Source: Burkholderia sp. D-99
Lineage (GTDB): Bacteria; Pseudomonadota; Gammaproteobacteria; Burkholderiales; Burkholderiaceae
NCBI RefSeq assembly: GCF_011605345.1
Contig: NZ_JAAOXM010000001.1
Span: forward strand, 1,178,001 to 1,242,000
Direction of reading: 5' to 3'
DNA length: 64,000 nt
Below are positions 1 through 7,231 of the stretch, one piece after another. Both the position numbers and the translations under genes were made by a program. The notes under the pieces are model-generated. The model did not search any database. It was not told the DNA's origin and saw only the letters and a program-made list of their open reading frames with translations. Each line of letters opens with the position of its first letter. The stretch's first letter is position 1.

Positions 1-145
1 CCGATCGCGCGAGCGTCATCCGGAACGGATCGCCGAACCGGGCCAGCAGCCTGCCGCGTGCATCGACCACAGCCACATGGGCGACGTGCGTGTTCTCGAT
101 CGCCTGACCGCGGTACGTGACGACTGCCGGGTGTTGGGTGTCCAT
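1..145 (-). CDS. L-asparaginase II family protein, N-terminal part only
   Basis: The gene runs off the left edge, so only about 48 N-terminal residues are visible. They begin MDTQHPAVVTYRG and continue through AVVDARGRLLARFGDP. This matches the opening of the asparaginase II family (Pfam Asparaginase_II), where a short strand is followed by the 'V.D..G..L...GDP' turn. Such proteins hydrolyse L-asparagine to aspartate and ammonia. The ATG at 143-145 is preceded by an AAGGAG Shine-Dalgarno about 10 bases away, which supports the start. It is divergent from the siderophore receptor. The catalytic region is not in the window, so activity cannot be judged; the family call rests on the N-terminus only. 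Confidence 0.6.
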   Translation of the reverse strand, partial: MDTQHPAVVTYRGQAIENTHVAHVAVVDARGRLLARFGDPFRMTLARS

Positions 146-332
146 CGTGTGTTGTCTCCTTGCTCGGGGCCTGCTTGCCGGGGCCCGTCCAACCGGTACG
201 GCAGTGTATCGAGTCACCGCCGCCGCACACCGGCCGGGCGATGGAAAGCGGTGTTGCACGCGACGCAAAGGCAATCGCGCCCCCACGAAAACCTGACTGA
301 ATTAGTACAAGAACCATTCGATCGTTTACAGA

Positions 333-344
333 ATTGGTACCAAT
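333..344. promoter_or_regulatory. Perfect 12-bp palindrome, candidate repressor operator
   Basis: ATTGGTACCAAT is a perfect palindrome in the AT-richer part of the divergent region between the asparaginase-type gene and the siderophore receptor. The TGGTACCA core fits the T-G-T/A-C-A dyad style of GntR/FadR-type regulators (known family preference). No such regulator is encoded nearby, so the assignment is inference. Confidence 0.35.
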
Positions 345-468
345 CCGTACAATTGCGACCGCAAACGCGAATCATACGCATTTACATTGACGTTTTCCGA
401 TGTTCCGCGCTGCCTGGACGGCATCGAGAAAACGCGCCCGCTCACCGAACCTTCTGCTGCCTCTCGAT

Positions 469-2709
469 ATGCCCGCCCAGTTCAAGACGAGGCCTCGTGC
501 CCTCGTATCGGCGCTGACCTGCTCCGTTTTCCTGACGCCGCTGCTCGCCTCCGCCGAAACCGCCCCGGCTCCCGCCCCCGTTACCGACCAGCCGGCCCCG
601 TCCGCCGACGTGCAGGCGACGCTGCCGACGATCACGATCCAGTCGTCCGCACCATCGGACCTGCAGGTGAAGCGCTCGCCGTCGTACAAGTTCACCGCGC
701 CGCTGCTCGACACGCCGCGTTCGGTCACGGTGATCCCCGAGCAACTGATCAAGGAAAAGAACGTCACGTCGTTCGCGGACGCGCTGCGCTCGGTGCCGGG
801 CATCACGTTCCTCGGCGGCGATGCGGCCGCGAACCCGTCGGCCGACCGTCCGGTGATCCGCGGCTTCGAATCGCGCAACTCGATCTTCGTCGACGGCATG
901 CGCGACTCGGGGCTGCAGAACCGCGAAACGTTCGCGGTCGAGCAGATCAGCGTGATCAAGGGTCCCGACTCGGTCTACGCGGGCCGCGGCTCGGTGGGCG
1001 GCAGCATCGACATCGTCACGAAGACGCCGAAGAACGACAACTTCATCAACAGCAGCATCGGCTTCGGCACCGACGGCTACAAGCGCGCGACCGTCGATGC
1101 GAACCACAAGATCAACGACACGACGGCCGTGCGCCTGAACGTGATGGGTCACGACGCGAACCAGGCCGGCCGCAACGACGTGTACAACAAGCGCTGGGGG
1201 GTCGCGCCGTCGATCGTGTTCGGGCTGAACACGCCGACCACGGTCACGGTCAGCTACTACCACCTGAACTCGTACGACATGCCGGACTTCAGCGTGCCGT
1301 TCCGCGCGTCGGGCGGCACGCCGGTGCCGACCGATCGTGGCCAGTTCTTCGGGCTGAACACGCGCGACTACCGCTACGGGCAGACCGACACCGCCGAAGT
1401 GCGCGTCGAGCACAAGCTCAACGACGACTGGAAGCTGAAGAACACGACGATGTTCGGCCGCTCGACGCTCGATTACGTCGCGACGAATCCGCAGATCCTC
1501 GCGTCGAACCCGAACATGCTGAGCCTGCAGGCGAAGAGCGGCAAGTACGCGCTCAACGGCTTCTCGAACCAGACCGAAGTGACCGGCAGCGCGAGCCTGT
1601 TCGGCATGAAGCACACGATGACGGCCGGCGTCGAGTTCAGCCATGAGCAGGCACGTTACGAGGGCTACCTGGTGTCGGATTCGGCCGGCAACAACATCCG
1701 CTCGGGCGGCCCGTGCTCGGTGGCCGGCAACTGCACGCCGCTCGCGGGCGGCTGGAACCCGAACATGCCGTGGACCGGCAACATCGTGCTGAACGGAGAC
1801 AAGGGCTTCCCCGGCGCGACGACGAACACGCGCACCGATACGGTTTCCGCGTACATCTTCGATACCGTGAAGCTGTCCGAGCGCTGGCAGTTCAACACGG
1901 GGCTGCGCTTCGACCGCTACGACACGACCGGCAAGCAGGCCGGCGTCGCCGACCTGTCGAACACGTCGAACCTGTTCAGCTACCAGTTCGGCCTCGTGTT
2001 CAAGCCGGTGAGCAACGTGAGCCTGTATGCGTCGTACGGCACGTCGTCGAACCCGCCGGGTTCGAACGGCGGCCTCGGCGGCGGCACCGACCAGATCACC
2101 GCGACCAACCAGGATCTCGCACCGGAGCGCTCGCGCAACATCGAGATCGGCGCGAAGTGGGACGTGCTGCAGGACCAGCTGTCGCTGACCTCCGCGCTGT
2201 TCCAGACCGAAAAGACCAACGCGCGCGTGAGCGACGGCCTCGGTCACACGGTCAACGCGGGCAAGCAGCGCGTGCGCGGTTTCGAATTCGGTTTCGCGGG
2301 CAACATGACGCCGAAGTGGCACGTGTTCGGCGGCTACTCGTACCTGAACGCGATCACGACCGACGCGGGCCCCGGCAGCCCGGGCGCATCGGGCCTGCCG
2401 ATGGTGATGGTGCCGAAACACAACTTCACGCTGTGGACGAGCTACGACGTGATGCCGAAGCTCACGCTCGGCGCCGGTGCGACGGTGATGAGCCAGACCT
2501 ATGCGTCGGTATCCGCGACGACGAAGAAATGGACGCCCGGCTATGCACGCTTCGACGCGGCCGCGACGTGGCGCGTGAACAAGACGATGGACGTTCAACT
2601 GAACGTGCAGAACCTGTTCGACAAGAAGTATTACGCGAGCGCGTACCCGATCTACGCGACGTGGGCGCCGGGCCGTTCGGCGATGGTCACGCTCAACTTC
2701 TATCAGTAA
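469..2709 (+). CDS. TonB-dependent catecholate siderophore receptor (Fiu-like)
   Basis: Outer-membrane receptor that imports a ferric catecholate-type siderophore with TonB energy. From the ATG at 469 the protein has 746 residues, with a signal peptide ending ...LLASA before ETAPAP. A likely TonB box LPTITIQ follows. The plug domain covers roughly residues 80-190 (RSVTVIPEQ, VPGITF, RPVIRGF, VKGP-like IKGPDSVYAGRG), then the beta-barrel to the end. The plug resembles Fiu and related TIGR01783 receptors. An upstream in-frame ATG at 400 would add 23 residues ahead of the signal peptide and is less natural. Neither start has a good Shine-Dalgarno. No ferric reductase, TonB or siderophore synthesis gene adjoins it. 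A Fur site is expected, but I could not identify a convincing one. Confidence 0.88.
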   Translation: MPAQFKTRPRALVSALTCSVFLTPLLASAETAPAPAPVTDQPAPSADVQATLPTITIQSSAPSDLQVKRSPSYKFTAPLLDTPRSVTVIPEQLIKEKNVTSFADALRSVPGITFLGGDAAANPSADRPVIRGFESRNSIFVDGMRDSGLQNRETFAVEQISVIKGPDSVYAGRGSVGGSIDIVTKTPKNDNFINSSIGFGTDGYKRATVDANHKINDTTAVRLNVMGHDANQAGRNDVYNKRWGVAPSIVFGLNTPTTVTVSYYHLNSYDMPDFSVPFRASGGTPVPTDRGQFFGLNTRDYRYGQTDTAEVRVEHKLNDDWKLKNTTMFGRSTLDYVATNPQILASNPNMLSLQAKSGKYALNGFSNQTEVTGSASLFGMKHTMTAGVEFSHEQARYEGYLVSDSAGNNIRSGGPCSVAGNCTPLAGGWNPNMPWTGNIVLNGDKGFPGATTNTRTDTVSAYIFDTVKLSERWQFNTGLRFDRYDTTGKQAGVADLSNTSNLFSYQFGLVFKPVSNVSLYASYGTSSNPPGSNGGLGGGTDQITATNQDLAPERSRNIEIGAKWDVLQDQLSLTSALFQTEKTNARVSDGLGHTVNAGKQRVRGFEFGFAGNMTPKWHVFGGYSYLNAITTDAGPGSPGASGLPMVMVPKHNFTLWTSYDVMPKLTLGAGATVMSQTYASVSATTKKWTPGYARFDAAATWRVNKTMDVQLNVQNLFDKKYYASAYPIYATWAPGRSAMVTLNFYQ

Positions 2710-2719
2710 TGCGGTTCGC

Positions 2720-2750
2720 GGCGGGAGGGCGCGATGCGCCCTTCCCCGCC
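2720..2750. terminator. Bidirectional hairpin between convergent genes
   Basis: GGCGGG-AGGGCG pairs with CGCCCT-TCCCCGCC around a short loop, with a two-base bulge. It lies between the receptor stop (2709) and the stop of the convergent phnY (2755), so it could end transcription from both sides. There is no long T tract. Confidence 0.55.
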
Positions 2751-2754
2751 TCGC

Positions 2755-4209
2755 TCACCACGGCAGCGAATACGTCTTCACGTTCGTGAAGCTCTTCATC
2801 GCTTCCTGCACGCCTTCCTTGTAGCCCAGCCCCGAATCCTTCATGCCGCCGAACGGCGTGACTTCGAGCCGATAGCCCGGTACTTCGCGCACGTTCACGC
2901 TGCCGACTTCCAGCTCGGTGATGAAACGCGTGATGTGGTCGAAGCGGTTCGTGCACACCGACGACGACAGCGCATAGTCGGTGCTGTTCGACATCCGGAT
3001 CGCTTCGTCGATGTCGCAAAAGCGCATGATCGGCGACACGGGGCCGAAGGTTTCGTATTTCACGAGCGGCATGTCGGGCGTCACGCGATCGATCACCGTC
3101 GGCGAATACAGTGCGCCGTCGCGCACGTTGCCGACCAGCAGCCGCGCACCGCGCGCGATCGCATCGTTCACCTGCTGCTCGCAGAACTTCGCGGCGGCCT
3201 CGTCGATCACGGTGCCCATGTCGACCGACGGATCGGACGGGTTACCGTACGACCACGCGCGCGTTTTTTCGACAACCAGCTCGGTGAAGCGATCGGCCAC
3301 CGACTCGTGCACGAGCATCCGCTTGATCGCGGTGCAGCGCTGCCCCGAGTTCTTGTATGAACCCGACACCGCGAGCGTGCTCGCTTCGTCGAGATCGGCG
3401 TCTTCCATCACGATGATCGGATCGTTGCCGCCGAGTTCGAGCACCGCGCGCCGGTAGCCCATCCGCGACGCGATCGACTTGCCGATCGATACGCCGCCTG
3501 TGAACGTGATCAGGTCGATCGCCGGGTTCGTGATCAGCTCGTCGGCGATCTCCTGCGGATCGCCGGTGATCACTTGCAGCATCTGCGGCGGCAGGCCGGC
3601 TTCGTACAGGATGTCCGCGAACAGGTAACACGACAGCGGCACCTTCTCAGACGGCTTCACGACGATCCGGTTGTTGGTCGCGACCGACGGCACGATCTTG
3701 TGCGCGACCTGGTTCATCGGGTGGTTGAACGGCGTGATCGCCGAGATCACACCGAGCAGCGGATCGCGCTGCGTGTACACGCGGCGCTTCTTGCCGTGCG
3801 GTGTCAGGTCGCACGAGAAGATCTGCCCGTCGTCCTTCAGCACTTCGCCGGCGCCGAACGTCAGCACGTCGGCCACGCGGCCCGCTTCGTACGTCGAGTC
3901 CTTGATGCACAACCCGGCCTCGGCCGTGATCAGCGCCGCGATCTCGGCGGTGCGCCCGCGCACGATGTCGGCCGCACGGCGCAGGATCGCCGCGCGATCG
4001 TGACGCGTGAGCGTCGGCCGGTAGGCACGCGCGGCCGCGAACGCGCGGCGCACGTCGTCCAGCGTCGCCTTCGGCACGGTGCCGACCAGCGAACCGTCGT
4101 ACGGGTTGCGCACGTCGATCACTGCGTCGCGCCACACGCGCTGCCCGTCGATGCGCAACGCTTCGTGCCGCACGTCGGATGCGGGAATCGGCTTCAGGAC
4201 CGTGCTCAT
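2755..4209 (-). CDS. phnY: Phosphonoacetaldehyde dehydrogenase
   Basis: NAD-dependent aldehyde dehydrogenase of 484 residues that oxidises phosphonoacetaldehyde to phosphonoacetate in 2-aminoethylphosphonate breakdown (PhnW-PhnY-PhnA route). The C-terminus, with EVPGYRLEVTPFGG and MKSFTNVKTYSLPW, is characteristic of the PhnY family (TIGR03250). The catalytic cysteine is Cys292 in NSGQRCTA, the general base Glu258 is in LELGG, and the cofactor segment FTGGVSIGK is at about 236-244. The start at 4209 has a GGAG Shine-Dalgarno seven bases upstream. An in-frame extension to 4341 is not supported. The GNAT gene lies 59 bp upstream on the same strand and a MocR regulator is divergent. PhnW and PhnA are not visible in the window. 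Because xsc lies downstream, sulfoacetaldehyde is an alternative substrate (inference). Confidence 0.82.
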   Translation of the reverse strand: MSTVLKPIPASDVRHEALRIDGQRVWRDAVIDVRNPYDGSLVGTVPKATLDDVRRAFAAARAYRPTLTRHDRAAILRRAADIVRGRTAEIAALITAEAGLCIKDSTYEAGRVADVLTFGAGEVLKDDGQIFSCDLTPHGKKRRVYTQRDPLLGVISAITPFNHPMNQVAHKIVPSVATNNRIVVKPSEKVPLSCYLFADILYEAGLPPQMLQVITGDPQEIADELITNPAIDLITFTGGVSIGKSIASRMGYRRAVLELGGNDPIIVMEDADLDEASTLAVSGSYKNSGQRCTAIKRMLVHESVADRFTELVVEKTRAWSYGNPSDPSVDMGTVIDEAAAKFCEQQVNDAIARGARLLVGNVRDGALYSPTVIDRVTPDMPLVKYETFGPVSPIMRFCDIDEAIRMSNSTDYALSSSVCTNRFDHITRFITELEVGSVNVREVPGYRLEVTPFGGMKDSGLGYKEGVQEAMKSFTNVKTYSLPW

Positions 4210-4268
4210 GTCGTCTCCGTTTTCGTGCTGCGTGATCGTCGCCACGCTATCGGGTGTCGCGGCGCGCA

Positions 4269-4607
4269 CTAGCGCACCACGACCAGCCCTTCGTATTCGA
4301 GGCAGCGGCACAACGTCGCCCATGCCGGCGTATCGGGCCATTCACGCGCGCGGGCATCGATGCGAATCGGCCGCCCGAATTCGCGCGATGCACATGCCAG
4401 CAGCGTGTGCGCGATGCCGCTGCGCCGGTAGGCGGGTTCGACGTACAGCCGCGTGAGCGACGGCGATCGCGCGGCACCGGCGCCGCCGTCGATACCGAGT
4501 TCGCCGATCGCCTCGTCGTCGCGATACGCGACCGCCGTCGCACGCACATCGTCGAACACGATACGAATCACGCGCTCGCAGCGATCCCTGAACACGACGA
4601 CATGCAT
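4269..4607 (-). CDS. Small GNAT-family N-acetyltransferase
   Basis: The protein has 112 residues, short for a GNAT enzyme. It has the central acetyl-CoA-binding signature: a beta strand LTRLYVEPAYRR, the turn RRSGIAHTLL and a following helix (about residues 52-75), matching motif A (R/Q-x-x-G-x-G/A). The N-terminal strand region (MHVVVFRDRCERVIRI) is abbreviated. The substrate is unknown. It lies 59 bp upstream of phnY on the same strand and is probably co-transcribed, so it may act on an amino-phosphonate or amine intermediate; that is inference. AAGGGGG-like bases precede the ATG at 4607. Confidence 0.6.
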   Translation of the reverse strand: MHVVVFRDRCERVIRIVFDDVRATAVAYRDDEAIGELGIDGGAGAARSPSLTRLYVEPAYRRSGIAHTLLACASREFGRPIRIDARAREWPDTPAWATLCRCLEYEGLVVVR

Positions 4608-4877
4608 GGCGCCCCCTTCTCCGCATCACGATGCAGACGAACGCGATGCGCGCACGCCCTCCTGCGCCCGCGTACCGGGGAGTTATCCGGATCGTCCAGG
4701 GGCGACGAGTTGAGTATCGTCTTGCCACGTCGGCGCGCAGTAGTGCCAGACGACACCTTTCATTGAGTCCACATCCGCGGCGCGACGCGCGTATTCTCGC
4801 GACACCGCGCCTCTCGCAGGCCGCGTGCACACCACACGCACCGCCTCGCGTTTCCCGTACCGATCACAGGAGGAAGC

Positions 4878-6401
4878 ATGCCGAGTCGTACCCCGACCGC
4901 CCTATGGGCCCAGCAGTTCCGGCGGTCGTCGGCGTCGAGCCTGCAGGACCAGATCCGGCGGATGCTCGTGGCCGCGATCCTCGACGGCCAGCTCGCGCCC
5001 GATGCCGCGCTGCCGTCGAGCCGCGAGCTCGCCGACCAGCTCGGCGTCGCGCGCAACACCGTCGTGCTCGCGTACCAGATGCTCGTCGAAGAGGGTTATC
5101 TGATCTCGCGCGAACGCAGCGGGCACTTCGTGAACCCGAAGATGCTGGAGGGCGTGCCCGGCTTCGCAACCGCCAAGCCCGGCGAGAAGCCGGACGACAA
5201 CGACACGCCGGGCCGCCCCGCGTGGGAGAAGCGCATCGCGCATCCGCCGTCGAAGCAGCGCAACATCGTGAAGCCCGCGAACTGGCAGCACTACGAATTT
5301 CCGTTCATCTACGGGCAGTTCGACCAGTCGCTGTTTCCGACCAACGATTGGCGCGAATGCTGCCTGAAGGCGCTGTCGGTGATGGAGATCCGAAACTGGG
5401 CGCCCGACCTGATCGAGCGCGACGACGAATCGCTGATCCAGCAGATCCGCACGCGCGTGCTGCCGCGGCGCGGCGTGTTCGCGATGCCCGACGAGATCGT
5501 CATCACGAACGGCTGCCAGCAGGCGCTGTACCTGATCGCGGACCTGCTGTGCGGCAAGCACACGACGGTCGGCTTCGAGAATCCCGGCTATCCCGACGCA
5601 CGCAACATCTTCGAGAACCGCAACGCGCGGCTGCTGCCGCTGCCCGTCGACGGCCAAGGGATCGCACCCGACACGCTCGGCGATACGCTGTCGCGCTGCG
5701 ACTACGTGTACGTGACGCCGAGCCACCAGTGCCCGACCACCGCGACGATGCCGGTCGAACGCCGCCGCGCGTTGCTCGATTGCGCGCAGCAGCACGATTT
5801 CGTGATCATCGAGGACGACTACGAAAGCGAGAACACGTTCTCCGGCACCCCGCATCCGGCGTTGAAGAGCCTCGACACGGCCGACCGCGTGATCTACGTC
5901 GGCAGCCTGTCGAAGACGTTCGCGCCGGGGCTGCGGCTCGGCTACGTGGTCGGGCCGCGCGAGCTGATCCGCGAGCTGCGCGCGCTGCGGCGGCTGATGG
6001 TGCGCCATCCGGTCGCGTACATCCAGCGCGCGTTCGCGACCTTTCTCGCGCTCGGTCATCACGACGCGCTGCTGCGCCGCCTCGCGCATGCGTACAGCGA
6101 GCGCTCGCAGGCGCTGATGGCCGCGCTCGATGCGCATCTGCCGGAAGCGCGGCATGTGCGTGTGACGGGCGGTGCGTCGTGCTGGGTCGAGGGGCCGCCG
6201 TGGCTCGATGCCACGCGCCTCGCGACCGACACGCAGGAGGCCGGCATCCTCATCGAGCCAGGGAACGTGTTCTTCATGGAGGACACGGGCGACGCGCGCC
6301 GCTGCTTCCGGATGGGGTTCTCGGCGATCCCGCTCGAGCGGATCGAGCCCGGCGTGCGGGCGCTGGCGGAATGCATGCGGGCGCAGAAGCCGGGCGCCTG
6401 A
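4878..6401 (+). CDS. MocR/GabR-type transcriptional regulator (GntR wHTH plus aminotransferase-like domain)
   Basis: The protein has 507 residues. A GntR winged helix occupies about residues 20-85 (LPSSRELADQLGVARNTV). It is joined to a fold-type I aminotransferase-like domain with the PLP-binding lysine K346 in YVGSLSKTFAPG. The conserved NPGYPD (235-240) and IEDDYESE (311-318) motifs are also present. MocR proteins sense amino compounds through PLP chemistry, and TauR, which activates taurine genes, belongs here. An AGGAGGAAG Shine-Dalgarno directly precedes the ATG. It is divergent from the GNAT-phnY unit, which it probably controls. Control of the xsc locus 6 kb away is possible but unproved. 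Confidence 0.85.
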   Translation: MPSRTPTALWAQQFRRSSASSLQDQIRRMLVAAILDGQLAPDAALPSSRELADQLGVARNTVVLAYQMLVEEGYLISRERSGHFVNPKMLEGVPGFATAKPGEKPDDNDTPGRPAWEKRIAHPPSKQRNIVKPANWQHYEFPFIYGQFDQSLFPTNDWRECCLKALSVMEIRNWAPDLIERDDESLIQQIRTRVLPRRGVFAMPDEIVITNGCQQALYLIADLLCGKHTTVGFENPGYPDARNIFENRNARLLPLPVDGQGIAPDTLGDTLSRCDYVYVTPSHQCPTTATMPVERRRALLDCAQQHDFVIIEDDYESENTFSGTPHPALKSLDTADRVIYVGSLSKTFAPGLRLGYVVGPRELIRELRALRRLMVRHPVAYIQRAFATFLALGHHDALLRRLAHAYSERSQALMAALDAHLPEARHVRVTGGASCWVEGPPWLDATRLATDTQEAGILIEPGNVFFMEDTGDARRCFRMGFSAIPLERIEPGVRALAECMRAQKPGA

Positions 6402-6443
6402 GTGGATGCGGACAGGTGTCGCGCAGCGGATCGCGCGACCGCC

Positions 6444-6751
6444 CTCGCGCCTCGCGTCTCGTGCCTCGTGCCTCGTGCCTCGCGTCTCGCGTCTCGTGCC
6501 TCGCGTCTCGTGCCTCGTGCGTCGTGCCTCGTGCGTCGTGCGTCGTGCGTCGTGCCTCGTGCCTCGTGCCTCGTGCCTCGTGCCTCGTGCCTCGTGCCTC
6601 GCGCCTCGCGCCTCGCGTCTCGCGTCTCGCGTCTCGCGTCTCGCGTCTCGCGTCTCGCGTCTCGCGTCTCGCGTCTCGCGCCTCGTGCCTCGCGTCTCGC
6701 GTCTCGTGCCTCGTGCCTCGCGTCTCGCGTCTCGTGCCTCGTGCGTCGTGC
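6444..6751. repeat. 44-copy tandem array of a 7-bp unit
   Basis: The segment is exactly 308 bp, or 44 heptamers. They are almost all CTCGTGC, CTCGCGT, CTCGCGC or GTCGTGC. It starts 42 bp after the MocR stop codon. Because 7 is not a multiple of 3 and the unit lacks stops, all frames stay open across it, which creates false long ORFs on both strands. GTCGTGC units occur mainly in the first half and CTCGCGT units dominate the middle, as expected from local duplication of blocks. It is probably a length-variable minisatellite. Confidence 0.95.
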
Positions 6752-7088
6752 ACAATCACGCATTCCGGCAACGATTTCGACTATCGTTGCACCGGAAGCA
6801 TGCCGTCGGTGTCGCGCGAGTCGCTCCCGTGCGACACGCGCAGATGCCCATCGTAACGATCGATCTGCCCTGCGGGGCAACTTGCGGCCCCGCGCCTGCG
6901 GACTGCCTATCGAGTACCGGCTGCCTTCACGCGAGCACGCAACATGCATCGATTCGATCGGCACGTTGTTGCTCTCCTTGTCGAAGCGCACTGCGCTCGC
7001 CACTCGCCCTCCGAGTCTCCCCGCCAATAAGGCGCCAACGTCGCCTCATCGTTTCCATTCGTTTAGTAAATCTAATAAAAACATTACA

Positions 7089-7109
7089 AATCCGTTATTC
7101 GGATTGACA
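7089..7109 (+). promoter_or_regulatory. Candidate promoter with overlapping dyad for the GH92 gene
   Basis: An inverted repeat, AATCCG-N5-CGGATT (7089-7105), overlaps a TTGACA hexamer (7104-7109) in an unusually AT-rich stretch of about 80 bp. A -10 element is weak (TAGTGT near 7128). The gene-free stretch from 6402 to 7231 otherwise holds only the 7-bp array. The arrangement suggests an operator covering a -35 box; it is inference. Confidence 0.35.
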
Positions 7110-7231
7110 ACAAATTCATACGAATTCTAGTGTTACGACGCAACACGACAGCAACAACCCACAGCGATCCCGGGATTCGATCGTCGGGATCGTCAAGGCA
7201 AAAGATGCATCTCCGACTGGAGGGGGCGATC

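Noticed and set aside
360..400. Fur box upstream of the siderophore receptor
   Set aside because: The region around 366-390 has only a weak resemblance to the Fur consensus, so I did not list it as a site.
442..2598. 718-codon minus-strand ORF opposite the siderophore receptor
   Set aside because: It is an antisense shadow of a high-GC gene, rich in Arg and Ala with no domain; the plus strand encodes a complete receptor.
6274..7130. Long ORFs on both strands across 6274-7130 rich in Arg-Ala-Ser or Arg-Glu-Thr
   Set aside because: They are created by the stop-free 7-bp array, which leaves all frames open; they have no ribosome-binding site or family signal.
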